A stretch of DNA of 64,000 nucleotides from Clostridia bacterium (GTDB lineage: Bacteria > Bacillota > Clostridia > Lachnospirales > Lachnospiraceae): NCBI GenBank assembly GCA_910576205.1, contig CAJTHL010000018.1, forward strand, positions 1 to 64,000, written 5' to 3'. The translations under genes were made by a program, and so were the position numbers. The notes below the pieces were generated by a model. That model was not told the DNA's origin. It did no database searches and saw nothing but the letters and a program-made list of their open reading frames with translations. Below are positions 63,732-64,000 of this stretch, in pieces. Each line of letters starts with the position of its first letter. The stretch's first letter is position 1.

Positions 63732-64000
63732 AGTCTGTTCCCTCCACTCGTTCCTTTTGCGTCAGTTCTGCCAGCATACGCCGGGCATCTTCCGCCACAT
63801 ATAAAGTCCCACCCTCCCGAATCGCATACTCCAAATGTGTTCTGGCGTTCTTTAACTCATTGCAGGCAATATCCACATCCGCAAGGCATACAGCAGAAAC
63901 CACTTTTTGAAGTTTAACCGTATATCCGGCGCTCCGCTTTCTTTTATGTACCTTTTCAAGCAGGCGCATCACTTGAACATAGGTTACCGGTTCGCATTCC
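63706..64000 (-). CDS. Partial gene at the right edge
   Basis: The frame runs to the stop at 63706 and is open to the window edge (PVTYVQVMRLLEKVHKRKRS near the edge), so its start lies outside. The visible part is one or two helical repeats (ARTHLEYAIREGGTLYVAED). It is probably another helical-repeat protein of the same array. In-frame Met at 63972 is not necessarily the start. Confidence 0.6.
   Translation of the reverse strand, partial: ECEPVTYVQVMRLLEKVHKRKRSAGYTVKLQKVVSAVCLADVDIACNELKNARTHLEYAIREGGTLYVAEDARRMLAELTQKERVEGTDYGDGTVEN

Noticed and set aside
45441..64000. Phage or restriction-type defence island
   Set aside because: No nuclease, methylase, reverse transcriptase, STAND ATPase or other effector motif was seen; the domains fit toxin immunity instead.

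Overview
The window looks like chromosome from a Gram-positive anaerobe of the class Clostridia, most likely family Lachnospiraceae. The evidence is about 50% G+C, AGGAGG-type ribosome binding sites, a T-box leader before thrS, a murB-rapZ-whiA-crh block, a GAAC-N4-GTTC LexA-type box near uvrB, and many proteins of a typically clostridial kind. No rRNA or CRISPR array was seen. Most genes lie on the minus strand.

Region 1 (1-5.3 kb) is accessory DNA in decay. It holds three orphan C-terminal tail-fibre cassettes (A 196-765, B 2160-2537, C 2947-3258) that share an in-frame core of about 20 bp, and a complete tyrosine recombinase sits between A and B. Two very short membrane-peptide genes (918-1004 and 2709-2798) have convergent promoters and look like type I toxin-antitoxin loci. 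Next come a chloramphenicol acetyltransferase gene, a methyltransferase remnant and a GntR regulator remnant, the last two with internal deletions. Region 2 (5.3-20.2 kb) is housekeeping: tRNA-Met and tRNA-Val, a VOC protein, and thrS with a T-box, a perfect promoter and a 49-codon membrane-peptide gene between leader and synthetase. Three tandem membrane-anchored proteins with acidic linkers (two with N-terminal zinc ribbons) and a divergent lipoprotein follow, then YdcF-like, SEC-C, DegV, nadE, hslO and a methyltransferase.

Region 3 (20.3-34.5 kb) is a catabolic regulon around a LacI-type regulator. One arm runs epimerase, PfkB kinase, inositol-phosphate-synthase-like protein, Gfo/Idh dehydrogenase. 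The other runs a sugar ABC importer, SDR, cyclase, 2-hydroxyacid dehydrogenase, UroD-like protein, HpcH aldolase. Both arms carry the same palindromic operator (AAAGTTAACGTTAACTTT or a close variant). The set suggests import and oxidation of a polyol or sugar acid that the sequence does not identify.

Region 4 (34.7-43.2 kb) is conserved: a Crh-like HPr with Glu at residue 15, whiA, rapZ, murB, uvrA and uvrB. The uvrB leader contains a LexA-type box and an unusual cluster of repeats.

Region 5 (43.2-64 kb) starts with two tandem tyrosine recombinase pseudogenes, each with an in-frame nonsense codon. An array of about 16 minus-strand genes follows with features of polymorphic-toxin immunity proteins: SMI1/KNR4 (SUKH)-like, Imm26-like, NTF2-like, DUF3396-like, DUF4132-like, Sel1-repeat and leucine-rich-repeat proteins. 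At least four of them carry frameshifts, several in homopolymers, while the housekeeping genes are intact. It reads as a decaying orphan immunity island whose toxin gene is not in the window. It runs off the right edge.
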